From positions 1 to 64,000 of the forward strand of contig NZ_JABANE010000028.1 of NCBI RefSeq assembly GCF_012844305.1: a stretch of DNA of 64,000 bases, written 5' to 3'. The notes beneath the pieces are model-generated. The model made no database searches. It saw only the letters and a list, made by a program, of their open reading frames with translations, and was not told the origin of the DNA. Position numbers and translations under genes: made by a program. Position 1 is the stretch's first letter; every line of letters starts with the position of its first letter. Source of the stretch: Flammeovirga aprica JL-4. GTDB taxonomy: Bacteria > Bacteroidota > Bacteroidia > Cytophagales > Flammeovirgaceae. Of this stretch, positions 18,313 through 27,100 are shown piece after piece.

Positions 18313-19476
18313 ATGAAACAGTTATTATTATTCCTCTTCTGTTCATTCTTGACGTTATCATTATCAGCAGAAAATCCTCCAGTCAAAAAAGCAAAACCAC
18401 CAAGAGTGATGAAGCATGATTGGAGTAGAATACCTATGTTTTTTCACTTTGGTAAACCAAAAGATACATTAACGGAGCAGGAAGCAGAGTTTGTAGCACA
18501 ACGAACAGATATCATCGCATTAGAGAAAATGCACGGATATTATAAGTTAAAGAGCACTGAGAAGGGGACTTATCTTGATGCTGAAAAATTAAAGAAGTAC
18601 AACAAAGATGCGAAGGTAATTTTCTATTGGAACACCTTCTTGAACTACTCTTTTTACGATGCCAATGCCACTTATGATCAACATCCTGAGTGGTGGTTGA
18701 GAGGATTGGACGGCGAATTGGATTATAAACCGCATACGAAGCACCTCAAAAGATATGACCTTTCGAATGAGGAAGTGAGAAAATGGTGGGTGAGTGTAGC
18801 AGTGGAAGCCATGAAAAATGATTGTGATGGTGTCTTTATGGATGCGTTTATCCAAATCATTTCTCCTGCAAACAAAAAACTATGGGGAGAAGAAAAATTT
18901 AATGCGATTCAAGATGGTTTGTTCTCCATTTTAGAAGAAACAAGAGAGGCTTTGGGCAAAGATAACATCATGATTTGTAATGGTATACGATCACTAAGAG
19001 GTACCACTAAAGGGATGGAATTTGTGAAGTATACAGATGCAGTGATGATCGAACATTTCGGACATTTCCATAGTGGCTCTAAAGAGATGCTTTTAGCCGA
19101 TATCAAAGCGGTACAAGAGATTGGTAAGCAAAAGAAAATGGCTTTAGTCAAAGGATGGCCCAACTTTTCATGGATCGATAAAGACGTGATGAAGGAATCT
19201 TTTGAACATAAAAAAGCATTAGCAATTGAACACCTTCCGTTCTCATTAGCGTGTTTTCTGATGGGGGCCAATGATTATTCTTATTTCAGTTATTCATGGG
19301 GATATGAATTTAAGCATGGCTTTCAACTTCAATATGATTTATTGGAAAAAGATACAGGAAAACCTCTCAATGAATTTACTCAAAAGGGTTGGGTTTTAAC
19401 ACGAGAATTTGAGAAAGTAAAAGTGACAGTTGACCTAGAAAACAGGACATCAAATTTTAGTTGGAAACAACAGTAG
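18313..19476 (+). CDS. Putative glycoside hydrolase, TIM-barrel type, secreted
   Basis: A 387-residue secreted protein (signal peptide ends near SLSA). It is homologous to the central domain of the 1334-aa protein at 19644. Shared motifs in order: FFHFGK/HLHFHK, ALEKMH/TLEKTH, VIFYWNTF/VIYYWNGF, HPEWWL/HPEWVL, YDLSNEEVRKWW/YDISLPEVRDWW, GVFMDAFIQ/GVFIDALIQ, MICNGIRS/IINGYRS, VMIEHFGH/LLVEHFAF, KGWPNF/KGWPGW, and SYSWGYE/YAWGYA. Asp177 and Glu247 are conserved and sit at the ends of strands where a retaining hydrolase would keep its nucleophile and acid. The architecture recalls Pfam GHL15-like putative hydrolases and the endo-fucanase family GH168; I cannot confirm either. A terminator follows. 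Confidence 0.8.
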   Translation: MKQLLLFLFCSFLTLSLSAENPPVKKAKPPRVMKHDWSRIPMFFHFGKPKDTLTEQEAEFVAQRTDIIALEKMHGYYKLKSTEKGTYLDAEKLKKYNKDAKVIFYWNTFLNYSFYDANATYDQHPEWWLRGLDGELDYKPHTKHLKRYDLSNEEVRKWWVSVAVEAMKNDCDGVFMDAFIQIISPANKKLWGEEKFNAIQDGLFSILEETREALGKDNIMICNGIRSLRGTTKGMEFVKYTDAVMIEHFGHFHSGSKEMLLADIKAVQEIGKQKKMALVKGWPNFSWIDKDVMKESFEHKKALAIEHLPFSLACFLMGANDYSYFSYSWGYEFKHGFQLQYDLLEKDTGKPLNEFTQKGWVLTREFEKVKVTVDLENRTSNFSWKQQ

Positions 19477-19496
19477 TAATTTTTATACACTATTTT

Positions 19497-19532
19497 AAAG
19501 CATCTTTCCCTGAGAGATGCTTTTTGTATTTT
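19497..19532 (+). terminator. Rho-independent terminator
   Basis: A 9-bp perfect stem (AAAGCATCT/AGATGCTTT, loop 9) is followed by TTGTATTTTTT. It closes the 15825-19476 transcript. Confidence 0.82.
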
Positions 19533-19590
19533 TTAACCATCATTTTGTAAGAATTGTGCAACAGATCTTGGTGCGTTCAACCTACTTTTG
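19533..19590 (+). promoter_or_regulatory. Promoter of the 1334-aa gene with a weak copy of the PUL operator
   Basis: TTAACCA at 19533 lies exactly 50 bases upstream of a TACTTTTG -7 box at 19583. The same distance separates TAGACCA and TACATTTG in the promoters of susC and of the gene at 33866. The inner TTTGTAA of those sites is present but shifted by one base, so this copy is less certain. Confidence 0.4.
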
Positions 19591-19643
19591 GGATGTGTAG
19601 ATGCTACACTTTTGAAAGAAATGAAATTATTACTAACTACGAA

Positions 19644-22600
19644 ATGAAAAGATTTTTACCATTACTTATCTCTCTTCTTCTTTGCAACTTCAGTATGATT
19701 TACGGCCAAGAACTAGAGGTGAGATCCATCCCTTTTTCTCAGTTTGCTTCTCCCTACAATGGCGAATTTATAACGGAAGTAGATAACCCTAACCCAACAA
19801 CGGGAACCTCCGAAAAAGTAGCTCGTTTTACCAGAAGCAGTGGACTCTATGCCTCTATAAATAGTGATTTAACAGGAGGTATTTATATCGACCATAACAG
19901 TACATTTAGTTTGAATGTATTGGTCTCCTCTATTCCTGAAGGTGTTACTGAAGTGCCCGTAATGTTGATCTTGAGAAAAGACAATACCACGTTTACGCAG
20001 TTGGGGAATAAACAATTGATCACTACTGAAAATGAGTGGCAGACACTCCATTTTGATTTTAGCACCGTACCCACAAGAGAGGTTTATTATAACCAAGTAT
20101 TTTTGTTTTTCGGTTCTCCAGATACCGATCAGCAATATGAAAATATTTCCTTTTTCATAGATCAATTGAGCACACCTCTTATCACAGAGACGGAAGTGTT
20201 AGAATCTTTTACAGGAAATTTAGATCATTTAAGTATCCTAACGGGGCAATTGGAAAGTCAGGTAGCTAACCCATCTATTGATAATATTAACTCGAATACG
20301 ACAGTAGGAAAAGTGATTAAAACAGAAGGAGTTCACACTTCATTACAGTTTGATTTGGAGGGATATTATTTACCAGAGGATCAACCGGTTTTTAAGCTGA
20401 AAATGTATATGGAAGATCCACAAAGAGAGGTCACTTCAAATACGCTGAAATTATTCTTGAGAAAAGATGGATATGGCAGTACGCAGTTGGTCAAGACAAG
20501 TGACATTACTGTCTTTGATCAATGGGTAGAGTATACTTTCGATTTCAAAGACATGGTTTTTAAGGAAGCGTATTACAATCAGGTGTTTCTGTTTTTTAAT
20601 TCAGCAGATACAGATCTTGATGCTACAGGAAATACTTTTTACCTGAGTGACTTAACTGTACCGTTACAAAGCTACCCGAATCAAATCAGGGTAAGTGATA
20701 TTACCACAAATACGGAAGGTACAGCCATCCAATTTCAACTCAATACCCCTGATCTTTTAGCACTTGAAGGCGTAGAAAATAATTTTAAGGTATCGATTAA
20801 TGGTAATGATTTTAATATCGCTTCCGTTGTTCAAGACGGTATTAACATGACGCTAAAATTAGACGGTGTCACACATATTGCTCAAGAAGATCAAGCAACA
20901 TTAAGCTATACAGGAGTAGGGATTTTTTCAGCATCGGGCCAATATATTCGAGCATTCGAGCAAACACCAATTCAAAATAAGGTGAGTGTTGAAAAAGAAT
21001 TTCCAGCACGTTTTCCATCTTTCTCCTGGAATCAAATTCCCGTTCATTTACACTTTCATAAACAGAGCGGTTTACTTACTCCAGAAGAAGCAGATTTTGT
21101 TATCAATCATTCCAACTTTATTACGCTAGAAAAAACACATGCCATCACTCCCTATGGAAATACAGAAGCTGGAATCAAAGCAGAAGTGGAACAGTTAAAA
21201 GCTCTAGACCCCGACTATAAAGTGATCTATTATTGGAATGGCTTTGTGCATTATAATGTGTACCAAGCGAGTGAAGAATTTCTTTCTCACCCAGAATGGG
21301 TATTGGATACAAGAGAAAATGGAGAAGGGGTTGAAGTGGTGCGTTATGATATTTCACTCCCTGAGGTGAGGGATTGGTGGATCACATCTTTGAAAAATAC
21401 TTTGGATGAAACTGGAGCCGACGGCGTATTTATTGATGCTTTGATTCAAGTGACGCTTGAAAGTAACATCAATTTATGGGGACAAGAGAAGTACGATGCA
21501 ATAGTTGAAGGGCTAGATATTATGCTTAAAGAAACTCGTGAGGTAATTGGTGGTGATAAGTTTATTATTATCAATGGCTATAGATCAGAATATAATGAAG
21601 GAGTGATCAAAGGATTGCATTTAGCACAATATGCAGACGCACTTTTGGTAGAGCATTTTGCATTTTTGGGAAGTGAAAGCAAAGAAAACATTCTGATGGA
21701 TATTCAGACAATGGATAATCTTGGCAAGATGGGCAAGTCCGTAATTATGAAAGGATGGCCGGGCTGGTATTGGCGTGATATCGACTTTCTCAATCAATAT
21801 ACAAATGAGGAATTGATCTCTATCTCTAATGACAATATTGATTTTCCATTAGGTTGTTTTCTGATGGGAATGCACGAATACTCTTATTTTATTTATGCAT
21901 GGGGTTACGCAAGTGTTGATGGTGGTTTAGGGTCCTATGATAAGTTGTTTCAGAATTTTGGAAAACCTTTGGGCAACTTTAAAAAAGAAGGATGGGTACT
22001 GTCAAGAGAATTTGAACATGGAAAAGTAACGGTGGATTTAGAAAGTAAATCTGCTAACATTGATCATTATTTAACCCCTTATTGGAGTAACGGACATTTG
22101 CATCACAATATAAAGGCAATGGAAAGTGAGAATTTAGGAGTCAAAAAAGAGACGCAGACGTCTCCATCCACAGCGGAATTCACTGCTACAAGAGCTCACT
22201 TTTTTCAGAAGGAAAATGAAAACGTTTCTTATATAAAACTTCCAATAGACGGTCAGATTCGAGCAGAAGATTTAAAGACTTTTCAGTTGAGTATGATGGC
22301 GGGGAAAATCAAAGAAGTAGCAGGTGCCAATACACTTTTGACACTTACGTTGAAAAAGGATGGAAACTCAGCAACTCAACTTTCTCAAAGTACAAGTATT
22401 CTGACGTATGACAGCTGGCAAAATTATACTTTTGACTTTGAATACTTGACAAAGCTGGAGGACTATTATAATGAGGTTTATCTTCATTTTGATGGAGCAG
22501 ACTTCAACTCAAGATCAGAAGAATATTATGTTGGTAGTTTGATGGGTTCCGCAATTGAGAAAGATGACTTTATACTCTGTGCCAGAACCAATCAATACGG

Positions 22601-23648
22601 AAATCAAGTGGTTGTATCTCTTGAAAATAACCATGATTTTGATACAGTACAGATCAATAGTCTTACCTTAAAATTGGAAGAAGAAACGGTGTCGCTCACC
22701 CCTGAATACAATGCTTTTAAAAAAGAAATTTATTTCGATTTACCGAAAATAATGATCAACCATGAGATGGATAGTATTTTCATTACTTCCATGGAGGGAA
22801 GGATAACAGATACTTTTGGAAATGCATTAGAAAACGTATTGGAGATCAATATTGAAAACCTAACTTCCATTGATCTCAATGACTATTATTTTGCAGAAGG
22901 TACCAACGCTTTGATTGATTCTATGTACCCTTTTATGGGAGAAACTGAATTAGTAAACAACCCTAATCTAGAATGTATAGTGGAGGAAGAGAAAGTTTTA
23001 AAGTTCACAAGGTCAGATAGTACAGTGCATTCTACGATGGTTTTTCATCTAAAAAATGATATTGACTTTTCCATTTCCAAAGTGTTTACACTCAAAATCT
23101 TTCAACCCCAATTAGAACAGCCGATCACAGAGAATAGAATCAGTTGTTACTTGAGAAAAGATAATAATGTGGAGACTCAAATTGCCGTTCATCAGAATAT
23201 TGAAGTACAAGAAGAATGGATAGAAGTTGTTTTTGATTTCTCTGATGTAGGCTTTTTAGAAAGTGATTACAATCAGGTGAATCTATTTTACGCTTCGCCT
23301 GATACAGATTTTGATGCATCCTCTTTGTCTATCTATTTTACAGCATTAAAAGGTCCCTCCGTAATAGGAGAAAATAATAGAGTCAGTACGGACAATGAGA
23401 TCATTAATGCAATAGATTTAGATTCGTATGAATCTTTTTCGTTATATCCAATTCCTGCAACATCGATAGTACACTTTTCAGAACCATTACAGTGGGTGAA
23501 TATTACAGATGTTTTAGGGAAAAACAGCGTATTAAAATCAGGATTGTCAACTCATATTGATGTACAACAACTTCCCAAGGGAGTGTATGTATTGCAAGGC
23601 AAAAAAGTGAACGCAGAAGTGGTCACTCAAAAATTTGTAAAGGAATAA
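19644..23648 (+). CDS. Large T9SS-secreted modular protein with central putative glycoside hydrolase domain
   Basis: A 1334-residue cell-surface or secreted enzyme candidate. Order: signal peptide (ends IYGQ); module A copies 1 and 2 (about 22-178, 186-343); a SwmB-like beta domain (module B, ~350-450); putative TIM-barrel hydrolase (~454-809) homologous to the protein at 18313, with Asp598 in GVFIDAL and Glu670 in LLVEHFAF; module A3 (~843-970); a second B-like segment; module A4 (~1081-1241); type-A T9SS sorting domain (~1261-1334, starting SLYPIPATSIVHFS). I chose the ATG at 19644 because an upstream in-frame start (19554) covers the promoter box. The single-domain relative next door suggests a surface/periplasm pair acting on long chains and fragments. 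Substrate inferred to be a fucan. Confidence 0.85.
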   Translation: MKRFLPLLISLLLCNFSMIYGQELEVRSIPFSQFASPYNGEFITEVDNPNPTTGTSEKVARFTRSSGLYASINSDLTGGIYIDHNSTFSLNVLVSSIPEGVTEVPVMLILRKDNTTFTQLGNKQLITTENEWQTLHFDFSTVPTREVYYNQVFLFFGSPDTDQQYENISFFIDQLSTPLITETEVLESFTGNLDHLSILTGQLESQVANPSIDNINSNTTVGKVIKTEGVHTSLQFDLEGYYLPEDQPVFKLKMYMEDPQREVTSNTLKLFLRKDGYGSTQLVKTSDITVFDQWVEYTFDFKDMVFKEAYYNQVFLFFNSADTDLDATGNTFYLSDLTVPLQSYPNQIRVSDITTNTEGTAIQFQLNTPDLLALEGVENNFKVSINGNDFNIASVVQDGINMTLKLDGVTHIAQEDQATLSYTGVGIFSASGQYIRAFEQTPIQNKVSVEKEFPARFPSFSWNQIPVHLHFHKQSGLLTPEEADFVINHSNFITLEKTHAITPYGNTEAGIKAEVEQLKALDPDYKVIYYWNGFVHYNVYQASEEFLSHPEWVLDTRENGEGVEVVRYDISLPEVRDWWITSLKNTLDETGADGVFIDALIQVTLESNINLWGQEKYDAIVEGLDIMLKETREVIGGDKFIIINGYRSEYNEGVIKGLHLAQYADALLVEHFAFLGSESKENILMDIQTMDNLGKMGKSVIMKGWPGWYWRDIDFLNQYTNEELISISNDNIDFPLGCFLMGMHEYSYFIYAWGYASVDGGLGSYDKLFQNFGKPLGNFKKEGWVLSREFEHGKVTVDLESKSANIDHYLTPYWSNGHLHHNIKAMESENLGVKKETQTSPSTAEFTATRAHFFQKENENVSYIKLPIDGQIRAEDLKTFQLSMMAGKIKEVAGANTLLTLTLKKDGNSATQLSQSTSILTYDSWQNYTFDFEYLTKLEDYYNEVYLHFDGADFNSRSEEYYVGSLMGSAIEKDDFILCARTNQYGNQVVVSLENNHDFDTVQINSLTLKLEEETVSLTPEYNAFKKEIYFDLPKIMINHEMDSIFITSMEGRITDTFGNALENVLEINIENLTSIDLNDYYFAEGTNALIDSMYPFMGETELVNNPNLECIVEEEKVLKFTRSDSTVHSTMVFHLKNDIDFSISKVFTLKIFQPQLEQPITENRISCYLRKDNNVETQIAVHQNIEVQEEWIEVVFDFSDVGFLESDYNQVNLFYASPDTDFDASSLSIYFTALKGPSVIGENNRVSTDNEIINAIDLDSYESFSLYPIPATSIVHFSEPLQWVNITDVLGKNSVLKSGLSTHIDVQQLPKGVYVLQGKKVNAEVVTQKFVKE

Positions 23649-23656
23649 AAGTAACG

Positions 23657-23698
23657 GAGGTTTCGAGTAAATTGTAATGATAAGGTACTCGAAACCTC
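23657..23698 (+). terminator. Hairpin after the 1334-aa gene
   Basis: A 13-bp perfect stem (GAGGTTTCGAGTA/TACTCGAAACCTC, loop 16) begins 9 bases after the stop codon. The T run is weak, so it may be a terminator or an mRNA end protector. Confidence 0.65.
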
Positions 23699-23825
23699 AA
23701 AAATTGAGGCGTTTAGTACTTGAGTTTATAAAAATATTACTAATTTCCCATCAATGATTTTTTAATATTTATTTCACCTCGCTTTTGTAACAGAAAACCT
23801 GATTTTAACTGCTTTAGACCATAAA

Positions 23826-23883
23826 TAGACCATAGTTTGTAATTTTTGGATAACATTTTACAGAAGCGTAACCTCTACATTTG
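23826..23883 (+). promoter_or_regulatory. susC promoter with candidate HTCS-binding site
   Basis: TAGACCA-n3-TTTGTAATTT (23826-23845) lies exactly 50 bases upstream of the -7 box TACATTTG (23876-23883). Site, spacing and box recur at 33716-33773. A further AGACCA sits about 11 bases upstream, giving a short direct repeat. The HTCS encoded at 11614 is the likely binder; that is inference. Confidence 0.6.
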
Positions 23884-23926
23884 CTTTACAAGCAAGTAAT
23901 TTTTTATCATCTATTTAGAAATTGAA

Positions 23927-26900
23927 GTGAAGAAAGATTATTACAAATCAAGCCTCTTTCTATTTTTTGTTCTATTCGCATTACTATCATTTGACGCACA
24001 AGTTTTCGCTCAAAATTTTACTGTAGAAGGAACGATCAATAGTAAAGACGGAACATTGCCAGGAGCAATGATTACAATTAAAGGAAAGTCCGGTATGGGA
24101 ACTGTTACAGACATGCATGGACGCTATAAACTTTCAGCAAATAAAGACGATATACTCGTAGTATCTTACTTGGGTTTTGTGACGAAAGAAGTACCAATAA
24201 ATGGTAGATCTTCAATAACGATCATAATCCAAGAAGAATTCAATGAATTAGAAGAAGTCATTGTCATTGGTTACGGGACGCAAAAAAAGGAAGATCTTAC
24301 TGGAGCAGTGGGGAGAGTAGGAGAAGATGTGCTGGAAAAAACGTCGCAAGCCTCTTTTGAAAATGAATTACAAGGTAGAATGGCAGGTGTACAAGTAACC
24401 ACCAACTCCGGACAACCTGGTGCATCTTCTTCCATTCGAATCCGTGGTGTCAACTCATTGGGTGGCAATTCAGCACCTTTGTATGTGATTGACGGTGTGC
24501 CTTTAGCTTCAGGCACCAATGCAGGAATGGAGCAAGAAGAAGGAGCACAAATGAGTGCATTAGCAGATTTGAACCCTAAGGATATTAAATCCATTGAAGT
24601 TTTGAAAGATGCATCTTCTACCGCCATTTATGGAGCGATGGGTTCTAATGGTGTTATTTTGATTACCACTAAAAAAGGTTCAGCAGGAAAAACGAGAGTC
24701 AATGCCTCTGTCAATTATTCAGTGCATGAAGTAGCTCCTTGGTCATATATGGACATGATAGATGCAAATGACTTTGTAAAGTTACGTAAGGAAGCCGGTC
24801 ATAATGTTTCGGATTCATTATTAGCCGTAGCCAATAACGGTCAGATGTCAAGTACGGATTGGCAAAAGGAATTTTATCAGCAAGGACATACTGTAGACGG
24901 AAACGTTACAATTTCTGGAGGTACACAGAAGTTTAACTTTTATACTTCGGCAGGTTTGTATGATTCAGAGGGTATTATTCCTAACTCAGGATTCTCAAGG
25001 TTTTCTTTGAGAGGAAATATGAATGCTCATTTATCTGAAAAGGTGATGTTTGGTTCTACCTTAAACCTCACACGAAGTGAATCAAAAGTAGTGAATACAG
25101 CCACTAGTTTTAACGGAAATGAAGGACAGTCGAGTGTAGTATATCAAACGTTAAGAACGCAACCAACGATGACACCTGATGGGAAAAACTCATTAGGTTC
25201 TGATTCTACAATCGCTGATTTACTCAATACACCTACTACTTATGTCAATAGTAATACCTATGATTATATCAACAATAATCTTTTAGGTAATTTCTATTTA
25301 AAGTATAAAGTGATAGATGGATTGGAAGCGGAGTCACGTTTTGGTTTCTTTCTTAGCCAAAGAGAGAATTCATTTTACAGAGACAGAAGCTTATACATTC
25401 AAGGTTTCAATGCTGGATGGGCCAGAAGAAGATATACCAATGTAATGACTTGGAACTGGGACAATATGATTCGTTACAACAAGTCATTCGGTAGGTTGAA
25501 AACCCAAAACTTAATCATGGGAAGTATGCGTTATTTGGGAGTGGATTGGAGTCAGCAAGAAGCCAAAAATTTCCCTACGGATAATAACTTATACTATGAT
25601 ATGGGAGCCGGTTTATTACAGCTTCCTAATATGTCAGGAAACCAAGAATCAACATTGATGTCAGGTGTAGCTAGATCAATCATCAGCTTTGATCAGAGGT
25701 ATTTCTTAACCTTATCATTAAGAGCAGATGGAGCTTCACAATTTGCCAAAGGAAATAAATGGGGGTATTTCCCTGCTGCCGCCGCATCTTGGAAGATTAA
25801 CAATGAGAACTTTTTAAAAGACAACAAAAATATTGATTTGTTAAAACTGAGAGTAGGGTATGGTACAAACGGTAATCCGGCTTCAACGGTCGGCCAATCA
25901 CTGAATACCTACACCACTAACAGAGTTATATTAGGAGATCCGGCCAATCAGTACTCTGTATTAAGAGAAGCTTCTTTTACCAACGATGAGTTGAAATGGG
26001 AGATGACAAAAGAAATCAATTTAGGATTGGATGTAGCAGTGTATAAATCGAGACTTTCATTGACGGCGGATTATTACAACAAAGATACTGAAGACCTTCT
26101 TTTGGTGACCAATGTACCTTCTTATTCAGGATTTCAGACTGGTTTATTGAATGTAGGTTCTATCAATAATGAGGGTATTGAATTGTCATTGACAACGGTC
26201 AACGTAGAGAAAGAAAACTTTACTTGGTCAACCACTTTGGCTTATACGCAGTCTAAAACCATGATTACATCACTCAGAACAGATACACTAAGTACAGGGT
26301 ATCAAAACCCATGGATCACTGGCCCAACACAGCGTTTGATTGTCGGTGAAGAATTGGGTGCATTTTGGGGTTTCAAAACAGATGGTGTATATCAGTACGA
26401 AGATTTTATAGAGTTTCAAGGAATGACGCAAGCTGAAGCATCAGCAAAATACAAGTCAGATGTAGAACAGCATGGTTATAATGTGACGTACACACCTTGG
26501 AAAGAAACAGACAGATTGCAGGCACAGCATCCTGGACAGCAGAAGTACAAGGATTTGAATGGAGATGGAAAAATATCCGAAGATGATAAGACAGTCATTG
26601 GCAGGGCACAACCTGATTTTATTTGGTCTATGGATAATAAATTTTCCTATAAAAATCTTGAGTTCAGTTTCTTTATAGTGGGAGAACACGGTCGTGAAAT
26701 GGCGAACTTAACGGATTGGAGATTATCGTTTATGGATGGAAACTCGAATGTAAAACAGGAAAACTTTGATAACCGATGGACACCTGATAATCCAAGTGAA
26801 ACCCATCATGCACCAAGAAGAAGTAACTCACAAAACAATATACTTTTCAGTGATGCTGTTATTGAAGACGCTTCTTTTATCCGATTGAAAAGAATCAATT

Positions 26901-27097
26901 TGAGTTACCGATTCAAGTTAAAAGAAACACGAGGTACACTTACTTTATCAGCCAATGATGTCTATACTTGGACCAACTACAAAGGGTACAATCCTGATGT
27001 GTCATTGGGAGGAAATAATTCATTGATGATGGGACATGATTATGGTATTTACCCATTACCGATTACATATACTGTTGGATTAACTTTAAGCTTATAA
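23927..27097 (+). CDS. SusC-like TonB-dependent outer-membrane transporter
   Basis: Imports oligosaccharides across the outer membrane with its SusD partner. The 1056-residue protein has a signal peptide (ends VFAQ), an N-terminal carboxypeptidase-like regulatory domain (VEGTINSKDG...GTVTDMHGRYKL, ~32-105), a TonB-box-like EEVIVIGYGTQKKEDLTG near residue 108, a plug with NELQGRMAGVQV and SSSIRIRGVNSLGG and YVIDGVPL, and a C-terminal barrel ending GLTLSL. The start codon is GTG at 23927; no in-frame ATG fits the signal peptide, and spacing to the promoter is good. SusD begins 4 bases after the stop. Substrate is inferred to be sulfated fuco-oligosaccharide from the surrounding enzymes. Confidence 0.97.
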   Translation: MKKDYYKSSLFLFFVLFALLSFDAQVFAQNFTVEGTINSKDGTLPGAMITIKGKSGMGTVTDMHGRYKLSANKDDILVVSYLGFVTKEVPINGRSSITIIIQEEFNELEEVIVIGYGTQKKEDLTGAVGRVGEDVLEKTSQASFENELQGRMAGVQVTTNSGQPGASSSIRIRGVNSLGGNSAPLYVIDGVPLASGTNAGMEQEEGAQMSALADLNPKDIKSIEVLKDASSTAIYGAMGSNGVILITTKKGSAGKTRVNASVNYSVHEVAPWSYMDMIDANDFVKLRKEAGHNVSDSLLAVANNGQMSSTDWQKEFYQQGHTVDGNVTISGGTQKFNFYTSAGLYDSEGIIPNSGFSRFSLRGNMNAHLSEKVMFGSTLNLTRSESKVVNTATSFNGNEGQSSVVYQTLRTQPTMTPDGKNSLGSDSTIADLLNTPTTYVNSNTYDYINNNLLGNFYLKYKVIDGLEAESRFGFFLSQRENSFYRDRSLYIQGFNAGWARRRYTNVMTWNWDNMIRYNKSFGRLKTQNLIMGSMRYLGVDWSQQEAKNFPTDNNLYYDMGAGLLQLPNMSGNQESTLMSGVARSIISFDQRYFLTLSLRADGASQFAKGNKWGYFPAAAASWKINNENFLKDNKNIDLLKLRVGYGTNGNPASTVGQSLNTYTTNRVILGDPANQYSVLREASFTNDELKWEMTKEINLGLDVAVYKSRLSLTADYYNKDTEDLLLVTNVPSYSGFQTGLLNVGSINNEGIELSLTTVNVEKENFTWSTTLAYTQSKTMITSLRTDTLSTGYQNPWITGPTQRLIVGEELGAFWGFKTDGVYQYEDFIEFQGMTQAEASAKYKSDVEQHGYNVTYTPWKETDRLQAQHPGQQKYKDLNGDGKISEDDKTVIGRAQPDFIWSMDNKFSYKNLEFSFFIVGEHGREMANLTDWRLSFMDGNSNVKQENFDNRWTPDNPSETHHAPRRSNSQNNILFSDAVIEDASFIRLKRINLSYRFKLKETRGTLTLSANDVYTWTNYKGYNPDVSLGGNNSLMMGHDYGIYPLPITYTVGLTLSL

Positions 27098-27100
27098 ACC

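Noticed and set aside
24271-24627. 118-codon antisense frame in susC
   Set aside because: It lies wholly opposite a highly conserved susC plug region and has no start context or family.
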